Origin: Toxorhynchites rutilus septentrionalis
Taxonomy: Eukaryota > Arthropoda > Insecta > Diptera > Culicidae
DNA: 64,000 bases
Assembly: GCF_029784135.1 (NCBI RefSeq)
Contig: NC_073746.1
Location: forward strand, 249,311,494-249,375,493
Reading direction: 5' to 3'
In this document: in pieces, positions 49,320 through 57,755 of the stretch
Layout of the letters: the number at the start of each line of letters is the position of its first letter
Position numbering within the stretch: position 1 is the first letter of the stretch
Notes under the pieces: model-generated
The model's database searches: none
Told to the model about the DNA's origin: nothing
The model's input: only the letters and a program-made list of their open reading frames with translations
Made by a program: the position numbers and the translations under genes

Positions 49320-50147
49320 GGTTCCGGTAATCCAACAAAAATGCATGGACTTTGCTTTAAGAAATACATTAATACATTAAGAAATACAAAATTCCATAAT
49401 CTTTCTGGTCGTTTTTGGATGCTCGCAAAAAATTACCTGGTATTCCGCTTGACGTAATTTATGGTTGCCAAAAGTCTATCACAACACAACACATTGAAAT
49501 TTTGAATGGGTCTAGAATTCAATTGATGCGATTAAGCCGGACACTGTGCGAAAAAGGCCGCAAAATGAGCAGAGGCACGAAAAAGTGATTTTACAGCATG
49601 GCAACGCTCGGGCTCACGTTGCCAAACCCATCTAAACACGCAAATAGGAAGTCTTATCCACTCAACACGACCAGGATATTGGACCGTTTGATAATTACCT
49701 TTTCTAGATATTCGAGGACATCGAAAAATGACTTGATCCGTGGATCATCTTAAAACTTCTAACTCCTAACTTCTAACGTAATGACACTTCTATCGTAACG
49801 GCAATTGAACTCTCCCAGAATGATGAAGGAGGAGGGATGAAATTATTTAGCTACCAACGAGCAATATTTTGAACTATTGATTTGTAATTATTCATCCAAC
49901 AATATTATATTTCCATTAAAACAAACAACGAGAACATAGTTCAGCACCTAATATTTTGTCACCTTGTCATCAAATTCTGCGAAATTTCTCAAAATAATGT
50001 GTGTTTTACACCTCAATCTTTCCTACCTAGATCGGCACAAGGAAATCCGGCGGCCATCAGTTCCGGATAGTGCACCATTGGCGATGGGTTTTCCTGGCCC
50101 CAAATTGGTGTGAAGGGTGATACTTCCGGCGGAAAAGGAGGCTCCAT
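35592..50147 (-). CDS. Fer3: Fer3 (48 related 3 / FERD3L-type) bHLH transcription factor, three exons
   Basis: Nuclear bHLH transcription factor that dimerises with a Daughterless/E-type partner and binds E-boxes; family members act in embryonic cell specification. Exons: 50147-50027 (121 nt), 42470-42274 (197 nt) and 35816-35592 (225 nt), together 543 nt, 180 aa plus stop. Introns are GT-AG and phases match (1, then 0): donor CTAG|GTAGGA, acceptor CTGCAG|CA, donor AAG|GTAAGC, acceptor CCACAG|GT. Exon 2 encodes the basic region and helix 1 ([20 protein letters not shown]) and exon 3 the loop and helix 2 ([20 protein letters not shown]). This helix-2 sequence is the Fer3/FERD3L signature. The short C-terminus is His/Pro/Tyr-rich. 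The introns (7556 and 6457 bp) are full of transposon remains, so the coding 543 nt lie in 14.6 kb. The start is the first Met of exon 1 and is the least certain point. Confidence 0.92.
35827..36791. other. Fer3 intron 2, no element recognised
   Basis: AT-rich intron sequence without a supportable open frame. The last 100 bp lead into the H2B relic. Confidence 0.4.
36792..37011 (+). pseudogene. Histone H2B pseudogene (C-terminal half)
   Basis: Starting at [12 protein letters not shown] the sequence follows H2B from about residue 50: (F)[37 protein letters not shown], then [17 protein letters not shown] and TAG at 37009-37011. A one-base deletion at about 36841 (GAC to GC) and a second indel at about 36955 put it in three frames, and the N-terminal half is missing. 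A canonical histone 3' stem-loop follows 25 nt after the stop, so the sequence derives from a replication-dependent histone gene with its own 3' end. Confidence 0.88.
37037..37052 (+). terminator. Histone mRNA 3' stem-loop
   Basis: GGTCCTTTTCAGGACC followed by ACAAA, matching the histone stem-loop consensus (six-pair stem, four-base loop, ACAAA flank). It is placed as in replication-dependent histone genes, where it is bound by SLBP for mRNA 3' processing. It is perfect although the preceding H2B frame is broken. Confidence 0.9.
37160..37350. repeat. Direct repeat of about 42 bp, 149 bp apart
   Basis: TCACAGTTGGAAAATTTCTT plus CCCATCCAGCTT(G/A)GGACATGTT occurs at about 37160-37203 and 37309-37351 with one visible difference. 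It lies between the two histone relics. The function is unknown. Confidence 0.75.
37925..38135 (-). pseudogene. Histone H2A pseudogene (N-terminal part)
   Basis: On the minus strand [23 protein letters not shown], a shifted RQLLRKG and AERV, and [15 protein letters not shown] follow H2A from its N-terminus to about residue 80, in several frames with stops. After about 37925 similarity fades. It faces the H2B relic at 36792-37011 (convergent). Confidence 0.82.
38191..38403 (-). mobile_element. SINE-like retroposon of about 210 bp with 3' hairpin, copy 2
   Basis: On the minus strand it starts CATTCTTTGTGTGGACACCG and ends in the AGAGAC ... GTCTCT hairpin, TATAATACAAGA and a (CCTT)n tail. It is flanked by the 12-bp target duplication TGATCGTTACGG (38179-38190 and 38404-38415). 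It contains two small GCCTT-TCTC-AAGGC stems, the second just before the hairpin. It is inserted upstream of the H2A relic. Confidence 0.88.
38416..39349. other. Fer3 intron 2, no gene recognised
   Basis: The first 200 bp could be the former promoter side of the H2A relic (a CCAAT box at 38591-38595). The block at about 39243-39335 (TTTTAGTCACCC ... AATGAGCACTTCATCATATG) recurs in direct orientation at about 40133-40225, on the far side of the foldback. Confidence 0.45.
39350..39997. repeat. Foldback (long inverted repeat) with a SINE in its loop
   Basis: The left arm (39350-39530) and right arm (39822-39997) are inverted copies over about 175 bp, for example ATATCTTAATCCTACTC against GAGTAGGATTAAGATAT and AGCGCTTT...TAAGTTACATTA against TAATGTAACTTA...AAAGCGCT. 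The spacer contains the SINE at 39583-39740. The arms are diverged (around 75-80 percent by eye). Confidence 0.75.
39583..39740 (+). mobile_element. tRNA-derived SINE, about 158 bp
   Basis: The head has an A box TGGCGTAGTGGTAAC and a B box GAGTTCAATTCTC, spaced as in a tRNA gene. Then comes a short body (GACGAACCAGCC ... AAATCACTATAATAC) and an A-rich tail. A 6-bp ATAGTT flanks both sides (39577-39582 and 39741-39746). The head cannot form a complete tRNA cloverleaf, so it is called a SINE and not a tRNA gene. Confidence 0.78.
40965..41080 (+). mobile_element. tRNA-like SINE head, probable
   Basis: TAGCGTGGTC (A-box-like) and GTTTCGATCCCC (close to the B-box consensus) lie about 40 nt apart at 40988 and 41028, followed by a T-rich stretch. 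No target duplication was identified. Confidence 0.45.
41101..41308 (-). mobile_element. SINE-like retroposon of about 210 bp with 3' hairpin, copy 3
   Basis: Almost the same sequence as the copy at 38191-38403, with the same 5' end CATTCTTTGTG and a (CCTT)n tail. The target duplication GAAAAAAGAAAG (12 bp) lies at 41089-41100 and 41309-41320. Confidence 0.88.
41321..41364 (-). mobile_element. Hairpin-only retroposed insertion, 44 bp
   Basis: It consists only of AGAGACGAATGAATAAAGTC and TCT (the shortened hairpin), ATAATACAA and a CCTT tail, read on the minus strand. It is flanked by AAAAAAGAAAG (11 bp, 41310-41320 and 41365-41375). It inserted into the right target duplication of the neighbouring 208-bp copy. 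Confidence 0.78.
41599..42178. mobile_element. PIF/Harbinger-like MITE, 580 bp
   Basis: The inverted termini AGGTGGGAATAGAATGCCG (left) and AGGTGGAAACAGAATGCCG (right, read inward) are flanked by TAA on both sides (41596-41598 and 42179-42181), the 3-bp target duplication typical of PIF/Harbinger. No transposase inside. It lies about 95 bp from Fer3 exon 2 on its 3' side. Confidence 0.82.
42274..42470 (-). CDS. Fer3: Fer3 exon 2 (basic region and helix 1)
   Basis: Acceptor TTTTCTACTGCAG at 42483-42471, donor AAG|GTAAGC at 42274/42273. Codes for a Ser/Arg-rich linker with KKTRRR, then [19 protein letters not shown] and DKLRRK. The invariant E-box-contacting Glu and Arg (I-R-E-R-R-R) are present. 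Confidence 0.93.
42484..42999. other. Fer3 intron 1, no element recognised
   Basis: AT-rich intron sequence directly upstream of exon 2 of Fer3, without a supportable feature. Confidence 0.35.
43000..43395 (+). pseudogene. DD37E-type transposase fragment
   Basis: The frame gives [16 protein letters not shown], then [17 protein letters not shown], matching QKAPNRDERQN and VMDDETYVKAD of the intact DD37E enzyme at 22038-23054, with the catalytic DDE changed to DDK. Only the region around the first catalytic Asp survives. No termini were found. Confidence 0.62.
43403..43797 (+). repeat. Dispersed AACTAGCTGAYCCGGCAAAC repeat, short copy
   Basis: Begins AACTAGCTGATCCGGCAAAC and ends CGATCCATTTTTATTTATATAG. 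It shares its start, internal blocks (CTACCAAAACTC, ATTATTTTCAGACA, GTTTGATACAGAAAATATGA) and end pattern with the longer copy at 47893-48930, but lacks that copy's tandem units. Confidence 0.75.
43985..45026 (-). mobile_element. Mariner-type transposon, internally deleted, 1042 bp
   Basis: Both ends start CAGGGTTTTCCA (left) or CAGGGTTTTCCATTTCGG (right, read inward) with TA outside (43983-43984 and 45027-45028). It carries a minus-strand transposase that has lost the centre of its DDE domain. Confidence 0.85.
44090..44913 (-). pseudogene. Mariner-type transposase, internal deletion
   Basis: The N-terminus [16 protein letters not shown] and helix-turn-helix ([40 protein letters not shown]) and the first catalytic block ([14 protein letters not shown]) are present, as is [19 protein letters not shown]. 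After PQIEDMDMA the sequence jumps to the C-terminal [18 protein letters not shown] in another frame and ends at TAA 44092-44090. The block with the second Asp and the Glu is gone, and there is a stop near 44570. Confidence 0.8.
45254..46065. mobile_element. TA-flanked MITE, 812 bp, CCGTTTTGTCTCA termini
   Basis: The left end CCGTTTTGTCTCATATTCCG is matched by the inverted right end (CGGAATATGATACAAAACGG), with TA on both sides. The terminal motif (TGTCTCAAATTCCGAACAC and its inverse) recurs inside at about 45640-45700. A truncated relative lies at 28130-28918. No transposase inside. Confidence 0.82.
46066..46791. other. Fer3 intron 1, possible remnant only
   Basis: A 92-codon minus-strand open frame (46581-46303) resembles nothing I can name. 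The last 100 bp may be the left half of the LINE endonuclease fragment described at 47652-47892. Confidence 0.35.
46792..47651. mobile_element. MITE with AGGATTGGGCGATCTT termini, 860 bp
   Basis: The left terminus AGGATTGGGCGATCTT is matched exactly by the inverted right terminus AAGATCGCCCAATCCT. Sub-terminal GATCGATCTTTTTC blocks are abundant on both sides. A target duplication is not clear: the flanks read CTTGAATC and AGTTCGAA. The termini look hAT-like, but the superfamily is uncertain. Confidence 0.72.
47652..47892 (+). pseudogene. LINE endonuclease remnant
   Basis: The frame reads [19 protein letters not shown] then [18 protein letters not shown] and [10 protein letters not shown], resembling the end of Jockey-type endonuclease domains (the Asp-His-Pro region, then Y-N-F-R-x-A-D). 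It is truncated on both sides by the MITE and by the repeat starting at 47893. Confidence 0.4.
47893..48930 (+). repeat. Dispersed AACTAGCTGACCCGGCAAAC repeat with 130-bp tandem units
   Basis: Long copy of the repeat at 43403-43797. Inside, about four units of 115-145 bp each contain CATGCCAAATTT, GTTTCGTTTGCTTGATTA, TCTCGAGTAATGCAGAAA and TCATTTGTATGGCAG, followed by a C-rich or G-rich run. It ends with AGACAGACAGACAG, AAATCCATT and a (TA)n tract at 48875-48930. Confidence 0.82.
48931..50026. other. Fer3 intron 1, mostly unassigned, with a (TA)n tract
   Basis: Contains the TA microsatellite at 49216-49318. A short stretch at about 49480-49760 could be a transposase relic (AAAATGAGCAGAGGCACG, CAGCATGGCAACGCTCG, GGGCTCACGTTGCC), but it is too broken to name. 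Confidence 0.4.
49216..49318. repeat. (TA)n microsatellite
   Basis: About 100 bp of TA with one CTA interruption. Confidence 0.95.
50027..50147 (-). CDS. Fer3: Fer3 exon 1 (N-terminus)
   Basis: Codes for a Pro-rich N-terminus starting [17 protein letters not shown], 40 codons plus one base, then the donor GTAGGA. The leftover G joins CA of exon 2 to make an Ala codon. Composition and phase fit, but this part is poorly conserved in the family. Confidence 0.75.
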
Positions 50148-52092
50148 GTGCTTCAGCGTTTTATGAATTATCAAATAAACAGAGGAATATCAACGTTATG
50201 CACCAGTTTTAGAACGACAGTCGATTCACTTCACGATAATATTTTTTTTTTTACATTCAAACAACATCGACAAAATATTTTCATTCACATACACCGTTAG
50301 CGCTGTCCCAATGATGATGCGGATCACTGGGAAAAGTGGTCATCGTTCGCACGCGGTACAACACGACAGCTAAAGCTTGGCCCTCGCTGTTAATCCAATT
50401 TTGGTCCTATCGATTGCAGCTCCGCCGAAAAACTAAACTCCATCCAATTCAGAACAATATGATATTGCTGCTGCAGCTTCTGTCGCCAGGCCGCGATATT
50501 AAATCTCGTCCTTTTCTGCATCCCTTCATTTCGTCGCCCTACCTCACATCTCATACCAATAATATAATTTTAATATCCTTCCATCTGTGCCCTGGTACAA
50601 CACTCACACAGCCTCCGGAATTCTATCCACACAGGACACGCAGTGTGCGCCAATCGGCGTCAGGTTGTTTCAATGTTTCCTCCCTTCTGCGATGCAAGCG
50701 GCGTGGAGAAACAGATTGGAAGGATAGCAACGCAAGATGACAGGTCCCTTGCGAGCGCACAGTGTACCAATGCTTCGTGAATTCGCTTTGCAGTTATATC
50801 AAACGTTAAATCACTATTACGAAGTCGTTTACTCAATTGCGTCAAAAATATCCCAACTTAAATAAACAATGCTACACAGTGCCAAGTTGTGCTACCTAGA
50901 GCCGTGTTCCACGTGCCAAAATAGGGGGCCCATTCGGAAGGGAAGCAAACTGTGCGAGGGATTAAACTCATCCTGCTTCTCTGTTTCATCGTACGGCAGA
51001 TTTCCTAGACGCACCAACACAAGGACAAAGCAAAGGACGCCTTCTGGGCTTCACGAGGCGCGGATGGCGAACACGTTTCACCATTGGTTACCAAAATGTG
51101 TTACTTGTGGGGCGGAGTCTATCGATTGTAGAGTGAGCAGGGCGAGTATCAGTAGCAGCTTGGTATTGCTCTACATCAAGGCCGAAGAAAAATTCGCATG
51201 GTTCCGGGAAGAACGAAGGGGAAGTTAAATTTAATCTGCTAAATGATGTTTAACGTTATCCCCCGTTCATTCATGGTGGAAAAAATATGTGTAATAATAT
51301 AAATAATTTAATTCTGATTTCACTACAATCGCGACAATTTTGTTCTACTTCAAGCCATTCTAGAATTTTCCTTAACATCTTAATTCGGGTGATTCGGTGT
51401 GTTATTTTCATTAGACCAGGAGTTCTCAGAGTGGTGGATATCGACCACTTGGATTTGATGTCGGTTTCCCAGAGGTCGACATAAACGAAAACTGATTTTG
51501 GTGGTCGACCAGGTCTAAAAATCGACCTCTATTAATTAACACAGGTTCTTATTTGAAACTTTTAAGATACTGTATTAGCAGTGTTACGTGAACCAACTTG
51601 TTATAAGAATGACTAATATTTTGGTAGGAAGCATTGTTGTTGTAATTTGTATTAATAATCATCAATTACACTTGATATCAATAGAGTTTTATGTCTATTT
51701 ATTAATGAGAAAATTATGTCAAATTTACTCATATAAGAGGGTGATACACTGTGAACACCATAAAAACTATGAGATTTTCGCAATTTTTTCAACGAGAAGA
51801 TAAATTGCTGATTAATCGGATATCACAGTTTTATCAGGTACAGACCCCGTTCGATATTGGCAACACGCCCGAATACTTTGTGTTGCCAAAATGGAACCGT
51901 GCCAAAAACGAACGGTTCTTTTTCATAATTTTTTAAAAACTTTTTCTGGTTAAAAATATTTGGGGATCCATAAAAAATTACATGACGCGAATATTTCGGT
52001 TTTTGCTCTCCTCGGGTACACCATGGTATACACTGAAGAGTCAACTGCTCCGGCGTTGAAGATGGCAAAATATAGAATAACCTTTATGCTAT
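50148..52092. other. Upstream region of Fer3
   Basis: Probable 5' UTR and promoter of Fer3 (minus strand) in the first kilobase. The stretch 50340-51230 is less AT-rich than its surroundings and may hold regulatory sequence, though no specific site can be supported. A 119-codon plus-strand frame at 50869-51228 has no known similarity. At about 51418-51540 GGAGTTCTCAGAGTGGTGG and later repeats of GTCGACC look like the remains of a hAT-type MITE. Confidence 0.35.
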
Positions 52093-52334
52093 GAGCAAAT
52101 GCTACGGGTACTCACAAATTGCCGATGTTTATAATTAGAAAAACTAAGAACCCAAAAACGTTCAAACTCCTGTTGAATATGCCGCTTCAAAAAATACATG
52201 GATGATTCGCGACATATTTCAGAAGTGGTTTCACGAGTCTTTCGTACCAAATATTCGAAAATTTTCCAGTAGAGTGGGAATCGAACCAAAGGCCGTTCTC
52301 CTTCTTGACAATTGTACGGCCCATCAGTTCCAAC

Positions 52335-55024
52335 TAGGGATTGTTAACCGGTTTTACCGTTACCGGTTTTACCGGTAATACCGGACCATTTTTCATTACC
52401 GAATTACCGGTAATTTTACAATCAACAACCGGTTATTTCGGTAATTTTTATTTTTTCACCATAAATAATATTTGCCTTTATGCCGCTTTAAAATTTTACT
52501 CGAGAATCTAAATAAGATCGGGAAAACACAACGGCTGCGTCAGTGTCGATACCCATACGGGAGAAGATATCGACACTTACATGTAAACATGGCTAGAGGC
52601 ACAAAAGTCTTTCTCTGTCTTTCTCGTTTCCATCGTTTCCATTCGCTGTATACATGAATGAGTGCTTGACGTGACATATCACCAGCAGCATACGAATGAA
52701 AGAGATGATGAATCAACATTGTGCCTGTCTCACCGCTTTCATACCGAAAAAACATCGATTGTTGTGAATTCATTCATTTGTTTTTTTTTAACACGCACGA
52801 GATTTTGGTTAGAACGAAACAAGTTTTGTTAGATAAAATGGATTTTGAAGGAAAAGTGAAGGCAGGATTGTCGGAAACCTCAGTATGGAAGTACTTTTTA
52901 CGAGGTAAACAGAACAGAGGGATTGCAAAATGTGTCAAGTGTGATAAAATCATCAAGTGTGAAGGCTCAAGCACAAGTGGATGTAAAGCTCATCTCCGAT
53001 TGAAACATGGAATACTACTGGACAAACGACCTGCATCTGCCATTCCGGAACCGTCTAAAGAAGTTCCATCAACATCCGGACCCGAAGCCAAGAAGAGGAG
53101 TATCATCCGATATTTCTTCAAGTCAAGCCCTTTGGATGCTGTTCTAGCTAGATTGGCAGCTAAAGATGGAATACCGTTCAGCACTATTTGCAATTCGGAA
53201 GACATCAGGCAAGGGCTGGTAGCTCGTGGGTTTTCGGACATTCCTCGAACCAGCAATGGAATTCGCCAACGAGTCAAGACATTTTTCGAAACAGTCGTCA
53301 TCGAGTATCGGAAAGAGTTTGAAAATATCAAAAAGGACGGGGGAAAATTAAGCCTAACCTTCGACGAATGGACTTCGATTAGAAATCGGCGTTACATGAA
53401 CGTGAATGCTCATTCGGCCGATAAAACTTGGAACCTCGGTCTGCAACGTGTTGAAGGCTCAATGAACGCGGAACGGTGTGTTACCTTACTTTCTGAGAAA
53501 ACATCCCAATATGGAATATCGACAACAAAGGACATAATGGGTGTCACGACTGATGGGGCGTCCGTCATGAAAAAAGTTGGAAGCCTCATACCAGCTGCGC
53601 ATCAAGTTTGTCTCGCGCATGGCGTTCATCTAGCGGTCACAGACGTGTTGTATCAAAAATCCAATTCAACTTCGTATTCAGGTAATAATTGTAAAAAATA
53701 AATTAAATGATAAAACATAAATAAATTTTCCGTTCAATGCAGATTTTGCCGATTATAACGGGTCGGACACAGAAAATGACGACGATAATGATGATATCAC
53801 CGATTTTTTCGCGATCAACAGTGAGGAAACCGATGAATGTATCATTAAGCCCGAATACTGTCTAACAATCCAAAAAGTACGAAAAACGGTGAAGCTCTTC
53901 AGAAAATCTCCGGTTAAAAACGACGAAGTTCTCCAGAAGCATGTCACCGCGGACCACGGGAAGGATATTTGTTTGCTCCTTGATTGCAAAACTAGATGGA
54001 ACAGTCTTCTGGCAATGTTGCGCCGATTCTACTACCTCCGAACTTCAGTTCAAAAATCGATACTCGATCTGAAAACGAAGCACAATATAAGCTTCAGCGA
54101 TCAAGAACTGACAGCGATAAAGGAATTGGTTGATGCCCTCGAACCAGTTCTGGTCGCCGTTGAACTGCTATGCCGGAAGAATTGCACTCTTTACGAAGCT
54201 GACGTCGGATTGCAATTTATGCTAGAACAGGTATCGGATCAACCATCAGAAATTTCGAAGCAGCTGCTTGAAGCCCTGATTGAAAGGATTACAGAAAGAC
54301 GTTTCGTATATGCAGATTTGTTCGCATATATGAATAATCATTCTGCTCGTGGTGGTGACACAGCTAATGGTGACTTTGGCGTTCTCTATCAAACGTCACG
54401 GACTACAATGATCAAGCAGGCATTTGAGATTGTGCGTGACCTGATGAAATTTGACCAAGATGGTATTGATTCAGTAGCTGGTAAACAGCAGGAGGAAAAG
54501 CCACTGGACGATGCAGAACCTGCAGAAAATTTGAGCATCAAGGAAAAACTGGAACGACGATTGCAACAGTCAAAGGTTTTAACGTCCAGCTCCAACACAA
54601 CGTCTACAAACGTATTGATGAAGACCCTCAGACAAGAGTTTTCCTACTACGACGCAGAGAACATCAGAGGCAAATACATGACGATTGTATTTGATGCTCT
54701 TCGTACTGTACGCCCAACATCAGTGGACTCTGAACGTGCCTTCTCCGCTTCTGGAAATTTCGTTAATAAGATTCGATCTAGATTAGGAGACGACACAATT
54801 AACATCCTTAGTGTCCTCAAGTATTATTTTAGCCAAAAAACTGAGTAGCAAAAACTTGCTAAATGTTTTGTTTGTTTGTTATCTAATTAGTAACAATAAA
54901 AGCCATGGAATGGATTCATTTCAAAGTATTTTGTTTACCGGTGATTTACCGGTTTTACCGGTAATGAAATTTTCATTACCGAGTAACCGGTTATTGAAAT
55001 TTTGGCACGGTAATGCAATCCCTA
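52335..55024 (+). mobile_element. hAT transposon, 2690 bp, apparently autonomous
   Basis: An exact 8-bp target duplication GTTCCAAC (52327-52334 and 55025-55032) flanks 9-bp inverted termini TAGGGATTG. Both ends carry clusters of the palindrome ACCGGT (five within 120 bp at the left, four within 90 bp at the right), likely transposase-binding repeats. It encodes an uninterrupted two-exon transposase. Confidence 0.93.
52838..54848 (+). CDS. hAT transposase with BED zinc finger, two exons
   Basis: Exon 1 is 52838-53681, intron 53682-53742 (61 nt, G|GTAATA ... ATGCAG), exon 2 is 53743-54848; 1950 nt, 649 aa plus stop, phases agree. The N-terminal BED zinc finger (about residues 15-60) has CVKC and H-x4-H (HLRLKH). 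The RNase-H-like core shows Asp in LTFDEWTS and Asp in GVTTDGAS. The C-terminal dimerisation block has RPTSVDSERAFSASG and LSVLKYYFSQ, diagnostic for hAT. Exon 2 begins with an acidic insert. Start at MDFEGKVKAGLSET just before the BED domain; upstream in-frame codons exist but look non-coding. The enzyme acts on its own termini in the nucleus. Confidence 0.92.
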
Positions 55025-55790
55025 GTTCCAACATGAGCTGATTTCGAATGACGGGCTGATAGAATTAAAGCTTCCACCGCCGAACGTGACCCTTTTACTA
55101 CAGCACTTGGACCGCAAGTCATTCAAATTACCAAAACAAAATACCGAGACAAATTACGAAAAACAAAATACCGAGACAAATTACATCTTGAAATCGCCAA
55201 TGAGTCTGACTTCAAGCAACGGATTAATGAAATCAACCTTAAAGACGTTTCTGTTTGGCTGCATGAAGCATGGATGGATATCTCCTAAATAGTGATTCAA
55301 CGATATTGGAAAACTATAGGCTGGATAGTTGGAACTGCTGCTTGAAGACGACTTTACTTTGCGTATATTGTTTAATTCTCAGATGGACATCGACACAGTT
55401 GAAACAACGGAATACCCCGAGGAAGAATTTTGCGCGGATGAATTCTCAGACGCCGAAATTATCGCTCTGGTACTGAATAAGGACGACAAAGGCTACGACG
55501 ACATAGAGGAAGAAGGAGATGACGAACATTTCTTGGATAAACAAGGAGACGAAGATTCGATTTTGGTGGACATCGTACTTTCAGATCCAGCATTGACCTA
55601 AACACACCAAGTCGCTCAAGAACTGGCCCGAGTAATTGAATTGGCTGAGGACCAACACCTTCGAGATGGCTGATATGTTGCAACTCAGAAAAATTCGTAA
55701 TGCTGCGCTGGAGATTTGCTTGGATGAATAAACTTGTGAAATTGTTACTCATAGCTTGCTGGTACAAGACGTTTGTATTTGTTGAGATGT

Positions 55791-56482
55791 GTACCTCGAT
55801 AAATGCGGGGTGGCAGGATAAAAAACCCGCAGTGGCAACACTTTGTGGTTTCCATCAACCTTCACTCTAAGAAAGTAACATTCCAATGATACCAAGGGGG
55901 AAAACAATGGATTGACAAGGAGTTGGGGACACATGCAGATGAGGCCAGAAATGTTCTATGCATCTATTATGTTCACCAATTGACTACATGTTGGATTCTA
56001 AGTTGTTAGAGGTTCAATAATAGAATAGCACCCCGGGAGTATCCGGAACGCAACCGGAACAGGTCCGCATATTGCCTATGACGACCTAGACACTAGATAT
56101 GACTGCTTTGATCATGCCCATTATATTACCGGAACATGTTCCGGTCATATTCCGGAACCACCTGTCCGATCCAGCCATTGGCAACATAAATGATCATATT
56201 ATTATTCTTTTGTTGAGCTTAAATTGGTCGACAGAACAGAACATGATTCCGAGAAAAACGCGTTTTTAATTTTGGATAAGGTAAATGATTTTGGTTTGTC
56301 CAGTCGAAAATATGATCATGGTTTGTCCACCTTTTTGAATGCTCCAATTCAGCACACCTTTGTCAAATCAGGTATTCGAATGTTTCAAAACATATAAATA
56401 AAATTGTCTTTTTCATAATGTACAGTAGTTTTATAGTATATTTTTACGGATTCAAATGTTTTAAAGGATTATAAAATACACC
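55791..56482. other. No recognisable gene
   Basis: At about 56030-56165 the sequence contains repeated CCGGAAC and the palindrome GGAACATGTTCC, but no element could be delimited. Confidence 0.35.
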
Positions 56483-56492
56483 TTCTGTTGGT

Positions 56493-56689
56493 AGTGGTGG
56501 TGGTTTTGTATTATAGAGACTTGAAACTTTTTAGTTCATTCGTCTCTAGCCTTGAGAAAGGCCCTTAAAACTCTACTCTAACTCCTGCATTACACCTCCG
56601 CCCCCATTGCCTTGAGAAAGACACTCGATCCCTCGCCGTCCAGCTCGTCCAGCAACGATGTTGTCCAGTCGGTGTCCACACAAAGAATG
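56493..56689 (-). mobile_element. SINE-like retroposon of about 200 bp with 3' hairpin, copy 4
   Basis: Same 5' end CATTCTTTGTG and hairpin as the other copies, but its tail is (CCA)-type and not (CCTT). The flanks are TTCTGTTGGT (56483-56492) and TTCTATTGGT (56690-56699), a 10-bp target duplication with one change. Confidence 0.82.
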
Positions 56690-56699
56690 TTCTATTGGT

Positions 56700-57502
56700 T
56701 TCAATGCGCCTCTCATTTGAACTACCTTTTAATCAATCACCAGAGGATTATTTGGCACATACTCAGATCTTTTCTGGAATATAACACTTACAAATATTGT
56801 AAACATCATGCTTGCACACCATTTGTATCAGATTTACATAGCTAAACCATTAAATTAACGCATTTTGATGAACTCAATTCTGATCATGAGTTGTCCAATT
56901 CAATATTGTTATTTTGTCCAAATAATTTCTATGGCAACCGCTTGGCGCGCTGCAGTTTGTTTATTGTGTCCTTCGCGCATAGCAGAAATCAATTTTCTCT
57001 GTGTTGAGTGTGTTGAGCTGAACACTTTTAAAATGGCCAAAAAGGCAATATTCTGAAGAAAGCCTAAATTATGAATGGCTCAATATGATTACAGTAAACT
57101 CAAACAATGATAAATGCAACATCCCTAGGGGCCGACGTTGAGCTTTTTGGTAGAAAAGTGCTGACTGACTGGGACTGACAGTTACAAAATAATAAAATAG
57201 AAATATATACGGGTTGTTTTCGGATGATTTACAAAATGTGACTACTTTCTAGTCGAATTGCTGACTATTTTCTATCTATACAATAAGTATCTTTGGGAAC
57301 TGGGACCTACACTGATATTGTGCAAACGCTCTTGATGCGCGCTGAATGGAAAGCGCAGCAAGAACAAATCGGGGCTTAACGTGTTAAGCAAAGACCCAGG
57401 TCCACTAATTGGCTTGTATCTTTGGAACGGAGCATCGGGCAAACATGGGACAAAAACTACGGTAAAGGATACATCCCAGAGAACTTTTTGAACCATAAAT
57501 AT
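56700..57502. other. No recognisable gene
   Basis: AT-rich to about 57270, then a more balanced stretch to 57490. Open frames here have no known similarity. Confidence 0.35.
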
Positions 57503-57564
57503 TGTTTTTAATTTTTTCATGTTTCCATAGTGTACTACACGTCGCACTAACACGTTTTGGTAGG

Positions 57565-57625
57565 TTAGAGGCGAATGAACTGAAAAGTTTAAAGCCTCTT
57601 TAATCCAACATCATCATCATCATCA
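57565..57625 (+). mobile_element. Hairpin-only retroposed insertion, 61 bp
   Basis: AGAGGC ... GCCTCT hairpin with GAATGAACT/AGTTTAAA inside, then TTTAATCCAA and a (CAT)n tail. Flanked by TTTTGGTAGG (10 bp, 57555-57564 and 57626-57635). The copy at about 58257-58318 arose with the segmental duplication, not by a new insertion. Confidence 0.8.
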
Positions 57626-57677
57626 TTTTGGTAGGAAAGCGCTCCCTGACTGGGACTGACAATAACAAAAATAAAAT

Positions 57678-57693
<16 letters not shown>

Positions 57694-57751
<58 letters not shown>
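57694..57751. repeat. (TA)n microsatellite
   Basis: About 58 bp of TA after an A-rich run. It is the shorter of the two tracts in the duplicated unit. Confidence 0.95.

Positions 57752-57755
<4 letters not shown>

Larger units (their letters stand above)
52093..55790 (+). pseudogene. Tigger/pogo transposase relic, split by a hAT transposon
   Basis: With the hAT element (52335-55024) removed, the frame gives a degraded FIIRKTKNPKTF block, then KNTWMIRDIFQKWFHESFVP, KAVLLLDNCTAHQ, ELISNDGLIELKLPPPNVT, LLLQHLDR, and after shifts VSVWLHEAWMDISP. These are the DDE domain (D-N-x-x-A-H, then L-P-P-N-V-T-x-L-x-Q-x-x-D) and C-terminus of Tigger-type transposases. Several frameshifts and stops. The N-terminal half was not found. 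Confidence 0.72.

Noticed and set aside
50869..51228. A 119-codon open frame upstream of Fer3
   Set aside because: No family resemblance; its composition fits 5' flanking DNA. It could be looked at again with expression data.
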